From positions 1,116,001 through 1,180,000 of the forward strand of contig NZ_CP117029.1 of NCBI RefSeq assembly GCF_028551255.1: a DNA stretch of 64,000 nucleotides, written 5' to 3'. Both the position numbers and the translations under genes were made by a program. How positions within the stretch are numbered: the stretch's first letter is position 1; each line of letters opens with the position of its first letter. Under the pieces are notes generated by a model. It was not told the DNA's origin and ran no database searches. It saw only the letters and a program-made list of their open reading frames with translations. This DNA is from Vibrio tubiashii. Its GTDB lineage: Bacteria > Pseudomonadota > Gammaproteobacteria > Enterobacterales > Vibrionaceae. This document shows positions 45,347 through 54,810 of the stretch, one piece after another.

Positions 45347-46132
45347 TTAGGTAATTAAGCGTGACATGGAATACATCAGCAGGGCTTGAAGATCGATACT
45401 GCTTTTTGTCATTAAGAGACGTTCTGCAAATTGGCCGCAGAGCAGGTTTCTGGTCAGGTTGGTTGCGGTAATTATTTGCTCGCGAGTAGGGGATGAAGGC
45501 ATCACCAGTGCTATAGCCAAGTGAACTTGACCCACTTTAGAAGCCCAATCAATTGGTGTATCACTGCTTATTACGGCGATGTTGATCTCATTGATACCAT
45601 CGAACATCACATGAGGTAAGGCAATGCCTGACGTTACGCAGGTTGATGAACGTTCTTCTCTTTTGATGAAGGCAAGGATCAGATCATCGGCTGATTGAGG
45701 GTAGATAAGCTGAGCCAAGCCTTTTAAACATTCAAACTTGGACAGTTCGGTATGAGCCTTAGCATAGTACCAATTGACTGCACTTGGCGTTTTTAGCTGC
45801 GGTAATCTCTGTGCTAACTGATTGGAAAACTCATAATTAATGTTGGAGCCGACTAAGGCATAGTGCTCAGAGATAACATCTTTGAGTACAAAGCATGCGA
45901 GCTCGGCATCGATACCAAAAGCGGTAATCTGACACAAATCCCCTTCGACCAATCCCGCTTGCAGTAAGGCAACAGATTTAGTGAGGTCAGCACTACGATT
46001 GCGCGTGATGTTGATAATTCGTATGTTGCTTTTGAACTTTTTCGCAAGACTACACAGCGGTTTAGTGGCGTGAGCACTGGCACCGGAGTCATTAACAAGA
46101 AAGGTAATTTGATACTCTGTCATTAGCAGCAT
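45347..46132 (-). CDS. HPr-like / EIIA fusion protein
   Basis: 261 aa. The C-terminal half (about 120-261) is a PTS_EIIA_2 domain with His174 in SGIALPHVMF. The N-terminal ~95 residues resemble HPr: SAHATKPLCSLAKKF lines up with the HPr active-site region (GLHARPAA…), giving candidate phospho-His21, followed by TKSVALLQAGLVEGDLCQITAFG as in the HPr SLxxLxxLGxxxG…V region. The HPr part has lost the usual Arg after the His, so its activity is uncertain. Start overlaps the stop of the EIIB gene (TAATG). Confidence 0.75.
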   Translation of the reverse strand: MLLMTEYQITFLVNDSGASAHATKPLCSLAKKFKSNIRIINITRNRSADLTKSVALLQAGLVEGDLCQITAFGIDAELACFVLKDVISEHYALVGSNINYEFSNQLAQRLPQLKTPSAVNWYYAKAHTELSKFECLKGLAQLIYPQSADDLILAFIKREERSSTCVTSGIALPHVMFDGINEINIAVISSDTPIDWASKVGQVHLAIALVMPSSPTREQIITATNLTRNLLCGQFAERLLMTKSSIDLQALLMYSMSRLIT

Positions 46133-46434
46133 TATGCTCGGCAGTGGAGGATAAATACTTTATCAACGTTAATCAGTACGTCTTCAATAGGGATTCTTAC
46201 ACAAGGTACCCCATCAAATCTGCTCGATTGTTCAATCTCTATATCCGAGACAATTAATACCTTGTCGGCACAAGTAATATCATGGCGAGTGAGTTGATTT
46301 TCGATCCCCATTGCACCTTGGGTCTCAACTTTAATTTGCACGTTATGTTTTGGCGCAGCTTTCTTGAGTGCATCTGCTGCCATATAGGTGTGTGCAATAC
46401 CTGTTGGACAGGCAGTGACAGCAATGATTTTCAT
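46132..46434 (-). CDS. PTS fructose-family EIIB protein
   Basis: 100 aa, one EIIB domain. Phospho-acceptor Cys9 in TACPTGIAHTYMAADALKKA and the VQIKVETQGAMGIENQL segment. Matches stand-alone FrwB/FrvB-type EIIB proteins. Translationally coupled with the HPr/EIIA gene; no EIIC is in this two-gene unit, so it must work with an EIIC of the neighbouring genes. Divergent from the EIIACB gene. Confidence 0.9.
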   Translation of the reverse strand: MKIIAVTACPTGIAHTYMAADALKKAAPKHNVQIKVETQGAMGIENQLTRHDITCADKVLIVSDIEIEQSSRFDGVPCVRIPIEDVLINVDKVFILHCRA

Positions 46435-46636
46435 AGTAATTCTCTGTGGCTATTTTCGCGGATATTAGCATAGCAACGGCAGATTGCCTTGGCTCAAAAC
46501 GATAAATTGAAAGATGGGCTTCACACTTTTATTCGAGTGTTACAATAATCCAGTTAAAGCCGTTTTAGTCCTATATATTGGGCAAGGCTAGGTGACTAAT
46601 CTATAGTCGAGCGCGAGTACGGCAAGGTAAGAAATA

Positions 46637-48517
46637 ATGGACATTACAAACCTGGTTCAGTCGGAGACGATATGTCTCGACCTAAAAGCAACCACCAAAG
46701 AAGAAGTGCTCAAGGAGTTGGTGGATCTACTCGATACTGCTGGAAACCTTGCCGACAAATCGCAATTTGTTGCCGATTTATGGGCTCGCGAAGAAATTGG
46801 TAATACAGGCTTTGAAGATGGTATTGCGATTCCACACGCCAAAAGCTCTGCGGTGGCTAAGCCCGCCGTTGCGGTAGGGATAAGTCGCAGTGGGATTGAC
46901 TATGGCGCAGAGGATGGAGAGCTTTCGGATGTTTTCTTTATGCTCGCTTCCCCTGATGGTGACGACCACCATCATATTGAGGTTTTAGCGCAGCTTTCCA
47001 GTAAGCTGATTGAAGAAGAGTTTATCCATCAGCTAAAACAAGCGCAAAGCGTCGAGGCGGCGTTGCAGCTGATTACTGAAAGTACCCCCGAGCCATTTTT
47101 GGATCAGGATTACCTCGCGCAAGGTGCACGCTTAGAGCCGATGAGTCCGGTCAAAAGGCACTTAGCTCGTGTGAAAGAGCATTTATTGTTTGGCACTTCT
47201 CATATGATCCCGTTTATTGTCGCGGGTGGGGTTCTACTTTCACTGTCGGTGATGATGACAGGCCATGCCGCACTACCAGAGCAGGGCATTCTGGCTGATA
47301 TGGCGCACATGGGAATCGCGGGTTTAACGCTTTTTACTGCGGTACTGGGTGGATACATCGCGTATTCAATTGCTGATAAACCGGGATTGGCACCGGGAAT
47401 GATTGGTTCTTGGGTAGCGGTTGATCAATACAATACTGGGTTTCTCGGTGCTATTGTCGTCGGTTTTTTTGCCGGCTACTTTGTGTTGTTGCTCAAGCAG
47501 ATTAAATTGCCAGATAGCATGAGTTCGTTAGGAAGCATCTTCATTTACCCGCTCGCCGGGACATTTGCCACTTGTGGGTTAGTAATGTGGCTAATAGGCG
47601 CTCCGATATCCGCAACCATGAACGCATTGAATCTGCTGTTGACTGATATGGCAGGTTCAGGAAAAGTGGTGCTTGGAACCGTTCTCGGTGCAATGACTGC
47701 ATTTGATATGGGAGGGCCAGTCAATAAGGTGGCGACGCTCTTTGCCCAAACACAAGTTAACACCCAGCCTTGGTTGATGGGGGGCGTTGGAATTGCAATT
47801 TGTACGCCTCCTCTTGGTTTAGCCTTAGCGACGCTTATATCACCCAATAAATTCAAGCGTGACGAACGTGAGGCCGGAAAGGCCGCTGGCATTATGGGCA
47901 TGATTGGGATCAGTGAAGGGGCGATTCCGTTTGCGACCGCCGACCCTGCGCGTGTTCTTCCTGCCATTGTTGCTGGTGGTATTGTCGGTAATGTGACGGG
48001 TTTTATGTTCCATGTCATCAACCATGCCCCTTGGGGAGGTTGGATCGTACTTCCTGTTGTCGATGGCAAGCTGGGCTATATCGTCGGAACCGTTGCGGGC
48101 GCACTCACGACGGCATGTGTTGTTATTCTATTGAAAAAAACGGTCCGAGAAGATGAAGAGTATGACTCGTTTCGCCGCGCATACTCTTCAGTGCAAACAG
48201 AGGGGGAAGCCGATGTACTTGCGGTGACTTCATGTCCTTCCGGTGTTGCTCATACGTTTCTAGCGGCTAAATCATTAGAGAAAGCAGCCTATTCTATGGG
48301 CATCAAAATTAAAGTAGAAACCCAAGGCGCAGATGGCATTAACAACCGCATCACCGAGCTAGATATCGCGCGAGCAAAACTGGTTATCTTCGCTCATGAC
48401 GTGGCAATAAAAGAGCCAGAAAGGTTTAGCAATATTGCGATTATCGATGTTAGTACCAAAGATGCCATGCACAATGCGGCAGCGTTAATCAAATCGAAAC
48501 GAAATTTAGTCAAATAG
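46637..48517 (+). CDS. PTS EIIACB transporter
   Basis: 626 aa with domain order A-C-B, unlike the A-B-C protein at 42235. EIIA with His67 (GIAIPHAKSSAV), EIIC from about 178 (HLLFGTSHMIPFIVAGG, AFDMGGPVNKVATLFAQ, GISEGAIPFATADP), and C-terminal EIIB with Cys533 (SCPSGVAHTFLAAKSLEKA). The EIIC and EIIB are clearly related to the EIICB at 38837, suggesting a duplication with an added EIIA. Substrate unknown. Divergent from the EIIB and HPr/EIIA genes. Confidence 0.9.
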   Translation: MDITNLVQSETICLDLKATTKEEVLKELVDLLDTAGNLADKSQFVADLWAREEIGNTGFEDGIAIPHAKSSAVAKPAVAVGISRSGIDYGAEDGELSDVFFMLASPDGDDHHHIEVLAQLSSKLIEEEFIHQLKQAQSVEAALQLITESTPEPFLDQDYLAQGARLEPMSPVKRHLARVKEHLLFGTSHMIPFIVAGGVLLSLSVMMTGHAALPEQGILADMAHMGIAGLTLFTAVLGGYIAYSIADKPGLAPGMIGSWVAVDQYNTGFLGAIVVGFFAGYFVLLLKQIKLPDSMSSLGSIFIYPLAGTFATCGLVMWLIGAPISATMNALNLLLTDMAGSGKVVLGTVLGAMTAFDMGGPVNKVATLFAQTQVNTQPWLMGGVGIAICTPPLGLALATLISPNKFKRDEREAGKAAGIMGMIGISEGAIPFATADPARVLPAIVAGGIVGNVTGFMFHVINHAPWGGWIVLPVVDGKLGYIVGTVAGALTTACVVILLKKTVREDEEYDSFRRAYSSVQTEGEADVLAVTSCPSGVAHTFLAAKSLEKAAYSMGIKIKVETQGADGINNRITELDIARAKLVIFAHDVAIKEPERFSNIAIIDVSTKDAMHNAAALIKSKRNLVK

Positions 48518-48540
48518 TTCCCCCGAACTATTTATGCTCC

Positions 48541-48568
48541 AAGCTCCATCATCCGATGGAGCTTTTTT
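48541..48568 (+). terminator. Terminator after the EIIACB gene
   Basis: AAGCTCCATC-ATCC-GATGGAGCTT and TTTTTT, between convergent genes. Confidence 0.9.
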
Positions 48569-48976
48569 CTATTCACAACTTCTCTGACTAACCACAAGCT
48601 CAGTAAAGCCGGTGTTGTTGTCATGTTGCCGTGAAAATTTCAGGTTGTGGTATTTATGAAGAATGAGTTCAGCCGTGGTATCGATCAGGCAACCTTCCAT
48701 CAGATGACCACCGACAACTTCTCCGCTTTGTTTTGCAACCGAGATGTGGATATGTTGATGATTGGGCGTAAGGGTACCCATTACCGAGACGATCTCTACG
48801 GGCTCGTTTAATTCGAGAGTTTGCGTTGCGCCCGCCAAACGGATCTTTAGGTGAGTAAAACACCCTACACAAGAGGCGACGGTACCTGCACTGATATTAT
48901 GTTCCGTGACCAAGTGTTGAATGCATTGCTTAAGGTCATCGCCTTTAGTGAGGCGAACCGCTATTGGAGTGATCAA
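48569..48976 (-). CDS. PPC-domain (DUF296) protein
   Basis: 135 aa single PPC domain: the conserved HIHISVAKQSGEVVGGHLMEGC segment supplies the His cluster and GGHL motif of the family. Bacterial stand-alone PPC proteins form trimers; some bind zinc, and DNA binding is claimed from the plant AT-hook relatives. Role here unknown. Convergent with the PTS gene. Confidence 0.85.
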   Translation of the reverse strand: MITPIAVRLTKGDDLKQCIQHLVTEHNISAGTVASCVGCFTHLKIRLAGATQTLELNEPVEIVSVMGTLTPNHQHIHISVAKQSGEVVGGHLMEGCLIDTTAELILHKYHNLKFSRQHDNNTGFTELVVSQRSCE

Positions 48977-49008
48977 TCTATGCCTATCTACTTTTATCAG
49001 GAAAGAGG

Positions 49009-49323
49009 TTAGTTTACCGAGTATCTTTTTACTGGTTTTCCACTTTGTTCTTTGTTGGCGGGTTGTTCTGCTTGGTATTGATCAATGCTGTGCCACTTTA
49101 ATGCCCCATTGAGTTCGTAATCGTTAGCAGCAGCGCAGATCATGTAATACTCATCGATTTGGACGATAGCGCCATCAGAGTACGCTTTATCTTGGTAGTA
49201 ACAAACGCGCTTGCCCACTTCTCCGGCGTTGATTCCGATGATGGGTTTAGCAGGAGTTGAAATGACATTGGCAGACGCAGGTAAAGCCAGTGCAGCAACT
49301 AGTACTATCATGTAGGACTTCAT
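49009..49323 (-). CDS. Secreted DUF1496 (YnjH-like) protein
   Basis: 104 aa with a signal peptide of about 18 residues (MIVLVAALALPASA). The segment GKRVCYYQDKAYSDGAIVQIDEYYMIC has the paired Cys residues and YSxGA motif I associate with YnjH/DUF1496. Periplasmic, function unknown. Its start overlaps the stop of the upstream desulfhydrase-like gene by 4 bp. Confidence 0.75.
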   Translation of the reverse strand: MKSYMIVLVAALALPASANVISTPAKPIIGINAGEVGKRVCYYQDKAYSDGAIVQIDEYYMICAAANDYELNGALKWHSIDQYQAEQPANKEQSGKPVKRYSVN

Positions 49324-50231
49324 TTTTGTTCTCCGAAGCGTTGACCAAATTTACGTTCGTATCGCGGCAGCATGCTTTCATTACCAAGCAAACCTCCCTG
49401 ATGAACATAAATGATGCTCTTATCTTGATTCTCTTTATACCATGATTGTAGACACTGCCACATCATAGGATCGTAGAGAAGGTCGAACTCGATATCGGTC
49501 TCATCAAGTAATTGCTGCCAAATACGATAATCTTGTTGATAAAGTTTACCGAAATGATGTTTTGTTTCTAACTCTAGAATCTGTGGAAAATCATTTTCGC
49601 CTAGCTCTTCAAACTGTTTGATTAAGTACTCTTTTCCGCCTACGCATGGACAAGTTAATACGGGGATAGAGTGGGGCTTTAAGTACTTATGCAGATAAAG
49701 GGCTGTCGCTCCCGTACCAGCAGGCAGTGCAACAACAAATTGGTGATTGGACTCATACCTTGTCCAAGAGAGGATTTCACTTGCGAGTTGCTCAACCCCT
49801 TGTTTAGCAAGCTTTGAACGCCCCCCTTCAGGTAAAAGTAGGCAAGAATTGTCTGGCTGACGAATCTGCTCGATATACTCTAGCGGATGAAGATGGTATT
49901 CAGCTGTAGGGATGATTTTAGCCCCTAAATCTAATGCGCCTCGATAGTTGCCAAGTGGGTTGTCATCTAACCACTGAGGGATGCGGTCGACATAAAACTC
50001 TAGTTGCCAACCTTTAATCGCAGCAAGCGCTGACAAAGAGTAAAGCGAGTTCGACTGAGTGCTGCCGTAACTTATCAGCGTTTTAATGGTCGGATAATTT
50101 TGCTCAAGCACAGCCATAAATTTGCGTGCTTTATTACCACTAAAATGGCTGTGCAGTTGATCATCGCGTTTTAGGAAAAACGGTATGTCAGCAAACTGGT
50201 GCTGAGTGATGGGCGTATTGGCGAGCTTCAT
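49320..50231 (-). CDS. PLP-dependent D-cysteine desulfhydrase / ACC deaminase-like enzyme
   Basis: 303 aa, fold type II PLP enzyme. Lys34 in HFSGNKARKF is the expected Schiff-base lysine, SYGSTQSNSLYSLSALA provides the substrate-binding Ser/Asn motif, and ALPAGTGATALYLHKYL is the glycine-rich phosphate-binding loop. Related enzymes degrade D-cysteine or ACC; the substrate cannot be chosen from sequence. Shorter than the typical 325-340 aa. Operonic with the DUF1496 gene. Confidence 0.8.
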   Translation of the reverse strand: MKLANTPITQHQFADIPFFLKRDDQLHSHFSGNKARKFMAVLEQNYPTIKTLISYGSTQSNSLYSLSALAAIKGWQLEFYVDRIPQWLDDNPLGNYRGALDLGAKIIPTAEYHLHPLEYIEQIRQPDNSCLLLPEGGRSKLAKQGVEQLASEILSWTRYESNHQFVVALPAGTGATALYLHKYLKPHSIPVLTCPCVGGKEYLIKQFEELGENDFPQILELETKHHFGKLYQQDYRIWQQLLDETDIEFDLLYDPMMWQCLQSWYKENQDKSIIYVHQGGLLGNESMLPRYERKFGQRFGEQK

Positions 50232-50297
50232 AAAAATCGATCGTGAAAATTTGGCCGCCTATCTTAACGGATTGGTGACCATGAGTATCAATCTAGA

Positions 50298-51560
50298 TCA
50301 AAATTTTATAGTGGCGCAACAACCGCGGTTTTGATGATTGGTCAGTTCAAAGTGCCATTGGTAGCGTCGACAGAGGTCGTCGACGATTAGCAACCCAAGT
50401 CCATGTCCTTCTGAGTCTGGGGAGTCCGTGAGCCCCGGACCATCGTCAATCACCTTAATATGCTCGGATGAAACCTCGATATCGATTCTGCCATGATCAG
50501 AGGCGGCAATGGCATTACGAACTAGGTTGCCCAGCACCATGTTTAGAACTGCGGGAGTTGCTCTTAGCTTAGGCTGCGAAAGGAAGCTCACATTGATGTC
50601 GAGATCTTTTTCTGCAGCATGTACCTTGTTGGCCGTGACGACTTTGTTGATCTCTTCATGCTCGATATCCCTCAGCGGCGCATCGTCGACATTGCGTTCG
50701 TAGCGTACGATAGAGAGCAAAGCGTCAACCATAGTGATCATCTCTAACGTCGCGTCTTCGATACGCGAGATCTGTCGATGCTGAAACTCATCAGGTTTAG
50801 AGCGCGTAAGGAGTTTATTTGCCCCTTTTACCACAGTAAGTGGCGTTCTCAGTTCATGACTAGCATAACGAGCGAAAGCTTGTTCACGCTTTAAGGCAAG
50901 GTTAAGTTCATTGCGATATTGATTAAGGTGGGTCGTCAGTAGTTGGAACTCTTCGGCGGCTTCCTGATGTATTGCAAAGGCTTTAGTAGTGTCACCTGAC
51001 AGCTCATTGAGCTGTTTAGTGATGTCATTAACGGGTTCAATCAAGCGCCTAGACAGGCGAAACAACAGCGCGCCAAAGGTAAACATCAGCAGAGACACAA
51101 AGCTGATGACGATGATGCCTGAATAAAGGATTTCCTCGTTACCAAACTCGACTTTGTCGATCAAAGAGAGCAGTACGATGGTTTTTTGCTCGCCACTGTC
51201 TGAATAGTATCCTTTATAGATCATATGCCCGTGCGGAGAGAACAGGGATCCAACTTCGCCGAGGAAGGTCTCGTGGTTATCAACATAACCGCGGTATTCT
51301 TGGGGGACCAAATCTGCGTCGTTGTAGGCAACAGTTAGAGAGTCGAGACGGATTTTTCCCTGCTCTCCGGCAAGAAAACGTTCAACAGCACTATCGCGGT
51401 CGATAAGAATACGCCTTTCACCCACGCGATCTTCCGACCATTGCAACGCAAGGTAGAAGATGACAAAGGTAACGATCCCGATAACGCAGGACATGCCAGT
51501 AAAAAATACCGCGAGTCTTCCTGTGAGCGTTTGCGTATTAGATAGAAAACCGTCTGGCAT
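50298..51560 (-). CDS. Sensor histidine kinase of a two-component system
   Basis: 420 aa. Membrane helices at about 16-40 and 147-168 bracket a periplasmic sensor domain of about 100 residues; HAMP-like linker; HisKA with His235 (YASHELRTPLTVVKG); HATPase with LGNLVRNAIAASDHG, IDDGPGL and GHGLGLLIV. It overlaps the response regulator gene by 1 bp (TGATG). The pair is divergent from an envelope glycosylation operon, which it probably regulates; Mg2+, Ca2+ or antimicrobial peptide sensing by analogy with PhoQ/CarS-type systems is inference only. Confidence 0.88.
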   Translation of the reverse strand: MPDGFLSNTQTLTGRLAVFFTGMSCVIGIVTFVIFYLALQWSEDRVGERRILIDRDSAVERFLAGEQGKIRLDSLTVAYNDADLVPQEYRGYVDNHETFLGEVGSLFSPHGHMIYKGYYSDSGEQKTIVLLSLIDKVEFGNEEILYSGIIVISFVSLLMFTFGALLFRLSRRLIEPVNDITKQLNELSGDTTKAFAIHQEAAEEFQLLTTHLNQYRNELNLALKREQAFARYASHELRTPLTVVKGANKLLTRSKPDEFQHRQISRIEDATLEMITMVDALLSIVRYERNVDDAPLRDIEHEEINKVVTANKVHAAEKDLDINVSFLSQPKLRATPAVLNMVLGNLVRNAIAASDHGRIDIEVSSEHIKVIDDGPGLTDSPDSEGHGLGLLIVDDLCRRYQWHFELTNHQNRGCCATIKF

Positions 51561-52234
51561 CAGATGTCCTCTAAGCGAAAGCCAATTTTAGGGATAGTGG
51601 TTAACATCGGCGCATGAAAAGGCTTATCGAGTTGGTTACGTAGCTGATAAATATGGCTGCGCAGTACATCATTGTTGGGTTCGCTTTCTTGCCACAGCTT
51701 TTCGGAGACCTCTTGTCGAGTCACCACCTCTGGGGCGCGCTGACAAAGCATCTCTAGAATCGTGTAAGTGGTTGGGTTTAAAGCCAATAGCTTGTCTTGG
51801 CGATAAGCTTGGCGAGTTTTTTGGTCGATCTTCAAACTGCCAAATTGCAAAACGGAGCTAGCGACTTGGCCCTTGTAACGTTTAATCAAGGCGTGGATGC
51901 GCGCTTCAAGAATCTCTAAATCAAACGGTTTCGTCAGATAATCATCGGCGCCATGTTTAAAGCCGTTAAGCATATCATCACGATTATCGAGTGCAGTCAG
52001 CATTAGTACGGGGGTGTTAACGCCAGCGTCTCTTAGCTTGTTACACACGGTCAGACCATCCATTCTCGGCAGCATGAGGTCGAGCAGTATTAAGTCAAAA
52101 GTGCCTTCCAGTGCCAGTTGTAGACCCAGTTCGCCGTTGTCTGCGTAATCGAGTTCCATTCCTTCACATTCGAAGTAATCAAACAAGATACCCGCAACCT
52201 CTCGGTTATCTTCAACCAGTAATACTCTGTTCAT
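51560..52234 (-). CDS. OmpR-family response regulator
   Basis: 224 aa. Receiver domain with Asp52 (LILLDLMLPRMDG) and acidic pocket LLVEDN; conserved Thr/Ala and Lys in MLTALD and YLTKPFD. The C-terminal winged helix (about 130-224) recognises DNA through its Thr/Arg-rich region (NDVLRSHIYQLRNQL). Upstream of and coupled to its kinase gene; divergent promoter shared with the glycosyltransferase operon. Confidence 0.92.
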   Translation of the reverse strand: MNRVLLVEDNREVAGILFDYFECEGMELDYADNGELGLQLALEGTFDLILLDLMLPRMDGLTVCNKLRDAGVNTPVLMLTALDNRDDMLNGFKHGADDYLTKPFDLEILEARIHALIKRYKGQVASSVLQFGSLKIDQKTRQAYRQDKLLALNPTTYTILEMLCQRAPEVVTRQEVSEKLWQESEPNNDVLRSHIYQLRNQLDKPFHAPMLTTIPKIGFRLEDI

Positions 52235-52387
52235 CGCACACTCTCATTTAATGGGGCTTTATGATCTCAATGGCGCTGTGAAAAAAACGTGAACAACAAG
52301 CTTTTCACACCCTCGCTGATAGATTCGATCGTAATACAGCAGTTCATTTGAGCTGCGTTTGAGAATCTAACCCAAATAGGGGGCCAT

Positions 52388-53392
52388 ATGGGTATTGTAA
52401 CCTCAGTGCCACGTCATACTCAGTCATCAGTCACTCTTAGCGTTGTTGTCCCTTACTTCAACGAGCAAGAGGTACTGCCTGAACTGCACCAACGTTTAAG
52501 TTCAGTTTTAGACAGCTTGGCCGACACTTGTGAGATCATCTACATCGATGATGGTAGCACAGACAATAGCTTAGCGATTGTGGAAAGCTTCACCAGTCAT
52601 TCTTCTACGATTCACAGTGTTTCGCTAAGCCGTAACTTTGGTAAAGAAGCGGCCATGAGTGCAGGGCTAGAGCACTGTCATGGTTTAGCGGTAATTATCA
52701 TTGACTCCGATCTTCAAGATCCGCCTGAGCTTGTTCCTCAAATGCTAGATAAATGGCGCGAGGGCTACGACGTCGTTAATATGCAAAGAGCGGAAAGGCT
52801 TGGCGAGACGTGGTTTAAACGTCAATCCGCAGCTGTGTTTTATCGCCTTCTCAATTCAATGGTCAAATCTGAGATCCCTGAAAATGTCGGAGATTTTCGC
52901 CTTCTTTCAAGAGAAGTCGTCGACCATATTAATCGCCTCCCAGAGCGAAATCGTTACATGAAAGGGATCTTCGCTTGGCCGGGATTCAAACAAGCAACGA
53001 TTCAGTTTCAACGCGATGCACGATTTAGCGGCGAAACGAAATGGAACTATCTCAAGCTTATCGGTTTAGCCGTCGATGGCATTACCTCTTTCTCGATTAG
53101 ACCTCTTAGACTTGCCACAGTGCTTGGAAGCTTAATTGCAGGGGGAGCATTTATCTATGGCGTGATGATCGTGATTAAGACGCTGCTATTTGGTGATCCT
53201 GTCACCGGTTATCCGTCAATGATGGTTGTGCAATTGGCATTAGGAGGCATTCAGCTTCTCAGTATTGGTGTATTGGGCGAATACATTGGTCGAATCTTCA
53301 TTGAAACCAAACAAAGACCACTCTATCTAGTGCAGTCGGTCAGTGAAAAACAAGCAAGGCAACAAGTACATAAAACGGAGAAACGAGCGTGA
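52388..53392 (+). CDS. Family 2 glycosyltransferase, polyprenyl-phosphate type (GtrB/ArnC-like)
   Basis: 334 aa. GT-A catalytic domain with SVVPYFNEQEVLPEL, IYIDDGSTDNS, IIDSDLQDPPEL and the acceptor-loop NVGDFRLLSREV; two C-terminal membrane helices (about 240-262 and 275-305). Transfers a sugar to undecaprenyl phosphate on the cytoplasmic face. Overlaps the next gene by 4 bp (ATGA/GTGA type), making a three-gene unit with a GT83-type transferase and a GtrA flippase-like protein. Confidence 0.9.
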   Translation: MGIVTSVPRHTQSSVTLSVVVPYFNEQEVLPELHQRLSSVLDSLADTCEIIYIDDGSTDNSLAIVESFTSHSSTIHSVSLSRNFGKEAAMSAGLEHCHGLAVIIIDSDLQDPPELVPQMLDKWREGYDVVNMQRAERLGETWFKRQSAAVFYRLLNSMVKSEIPENVGDFRLLSREVVDHINRLPERNRYMKGIFAWPGFKQATIQFQRDARFSGETKWNYLKLIGLAVDGITSFSIRPLRLATVLGSLIAGGAFIYGVMIVIKTLLFGDPVTGYPSMMVVQLALGGIQLLSIGVLGEYIGRIFIETKQRPLYLVQSVSEKQARQQVHKTEKRA

Positions 53393-54810
53393 GTTTTAAC
53401 CGAGTTCACTTATGGGCGATTTTAGGCGCGGCACTCTTGATTCGACTGCTGACTTTAGGCGCTTACCCACTCATGGATACCACCGAAGCCAGATACGGTG
53501 AAATGGCGCGGTTAATGATTGAGACGGGCAACTGGATCACGCCTCAATTTGACTATGGCGTGCCTTTCTGGGGTAAGCCGCCCTTGTTTACATGGATGAG
53601 TGCAGTGGGTATCGAAACGTTCGGTATCAACGAGTTTGCTGTTCGAGTTCCCCATTGGATAGCAGGCGTAGTGATTTTGCTGTTTATTGGACTGTTTGCC
53701 AAGCGGGTAGGCTACAGCGGCTTAATCACGGCGCTGGTCTTGGCAACCTGTGGGATCTTCTCTATCGCTGCAGGAGCGGTAATGACGGATATGGCGCTAA
53801 CCCTAGGCATGACCATCGCTATGCTTGGTTTCTATTTATGCTGGCTTAGCTATGAGGAAGATAAGCCCAATAGGGGATGGGGCTACATTGGTTTTGTCGG
53901 CTTAGCGATCGGCTTATTGGCTAAAGGGCCGCTTGTGATTGTGTTAATGGGGCTTGCTGTCGTGCCTTGGCTTGTTTTGCAGCATGGTTTCACTCAGGCG
54001 CTAAAAGTGCTTTGGCAGCGTTTCCCGATCGCAACAGGGACACTGCTGATGCTAATCATTGCCTTACCTTGGTATGTGTTGGCAGAACGTGCAACTCCGG
54101 GCTTTATCGATTATTTCATCGTAGGTGAGCATTTTAAGCGCTTTCTAGTTAGTGGTTGGGAGGGCGATCTTTACGGGACTGCACACAATGAAGTTCGCGG
54201 CACTATTTGGTTGTTCTGGCTATATTCCGCTGCGCCTTGGTCAATTGTGTTGCCGGTTTTGCTGTGGAAAAAACGTCGCAGTTTGAAATCAACGATCAAA
54301 CCTAAAAATGGCATTGTTAGCTTCTTACTGTTTTGGATGATAGCGCCTTTGGTTCTATTTACCTTCTCTGGAAACATTCTGCCCGCTTATGTGCTTCCGG
54401 GCGTGCCAGCGATTGGTTTGTTGATGGCGATTCTGGTTTCAGATCTAAAACAAGATAAAAAGTGGTTTAAGGTCACCGCGAGTATCGTACCCGCGTTACT
54501 GGTGATTGCAGTCGGATTTATTCACTTAGATGTCGGGGATAAACGTAGCGACAAAGTCATTCTTAGAATGGCTCAGCCTGACGTTGCTACCTACTATGTT
54601 GGCTCACGTCCTTTCTCTGGTCAGTTCTACAGTTCTGGTCAGGCGAAGTTACTCAGTGATGAGTCGGAACTTAATTCCTTGTCTCAGGTGCAGCTGATTG
54701 GTGAACGCAATGCAGTAGATAAACTGGTTAAAGAAAAGCAGTTAAGCTGCATTATCGAGTTTACCGCCAAGAGTCGTCGCTCATTGTATCGTTGCGGTCA
54801 ACAGTCATGA
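53389..54810 (+). CDS. ArnT-like GT83 membrane glycosyltransferase
   Basis: 473 aa with about eleven hydrophobic helices. N-terminal MDTTEARYGEMARLMIETGNW and FDYGVPFWGKPPLFTW are the PMT/ArnT signatures, with the acidic Glu expected to bind the divalent metal and lipid phosphate. It transfers a polyprenyl-linked sugar to lipid A or another envelope acceptor in the periplasm. Shorter than ArnT (about 550 aa), with a reduced periplasmic domain. GTG start overlapping the upstream gene by 4 bp; ATG of the next gene overlaps its stop. Confidence 0.88.
   Translation: MSFNRVHLWAILGAALLIRLLTLGAYPLMDTTEARYGEMARLMIETGNWITPQFDYGVPFWGKPPLFTWMSAVGIETFGINEFAVRVPHWIAGVVILLFIGLFAKRVGYSGLITALVLATCGIFSIAAGAVMTDMALTLGMTIAMLGFYLCWLSYEEDKPNRGWGYIGFVGLAIGLLAKGPLVIVLMGLAVVPWLVLQHGFTQALKVLWQRFPIATGTLLMLIIALPWYVLAERATPGFIDYFIVGEHFKRFLVSGWEGDLYGTAHNEVRGTIWLFWLYSAAPWSIVLPVLLWKKRRSLKSTIKPKNGIVSFLLFWMIAPLVLFTFSGNILPAYVLPGVPAIGLLMAILVSDLKQDKKWFKVTASIVPALLVIAVGFIHLDVGDKRSDKVILRMAQPDVATYYVGSRPFSGQFYSSGQAKLLSDESELNSLSQVQLIGERNAVDKLVKEKQLSCIIEFTAKSRRSLYRCGQQS

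Noticed and set aside
47545..48069. 174-aa antisense frame inside the EIIACB gene
   Set aside because: Shadow of the EIIC codons; Pro/Ala-rich composition, no ribosome site, fully inside a clear gene.
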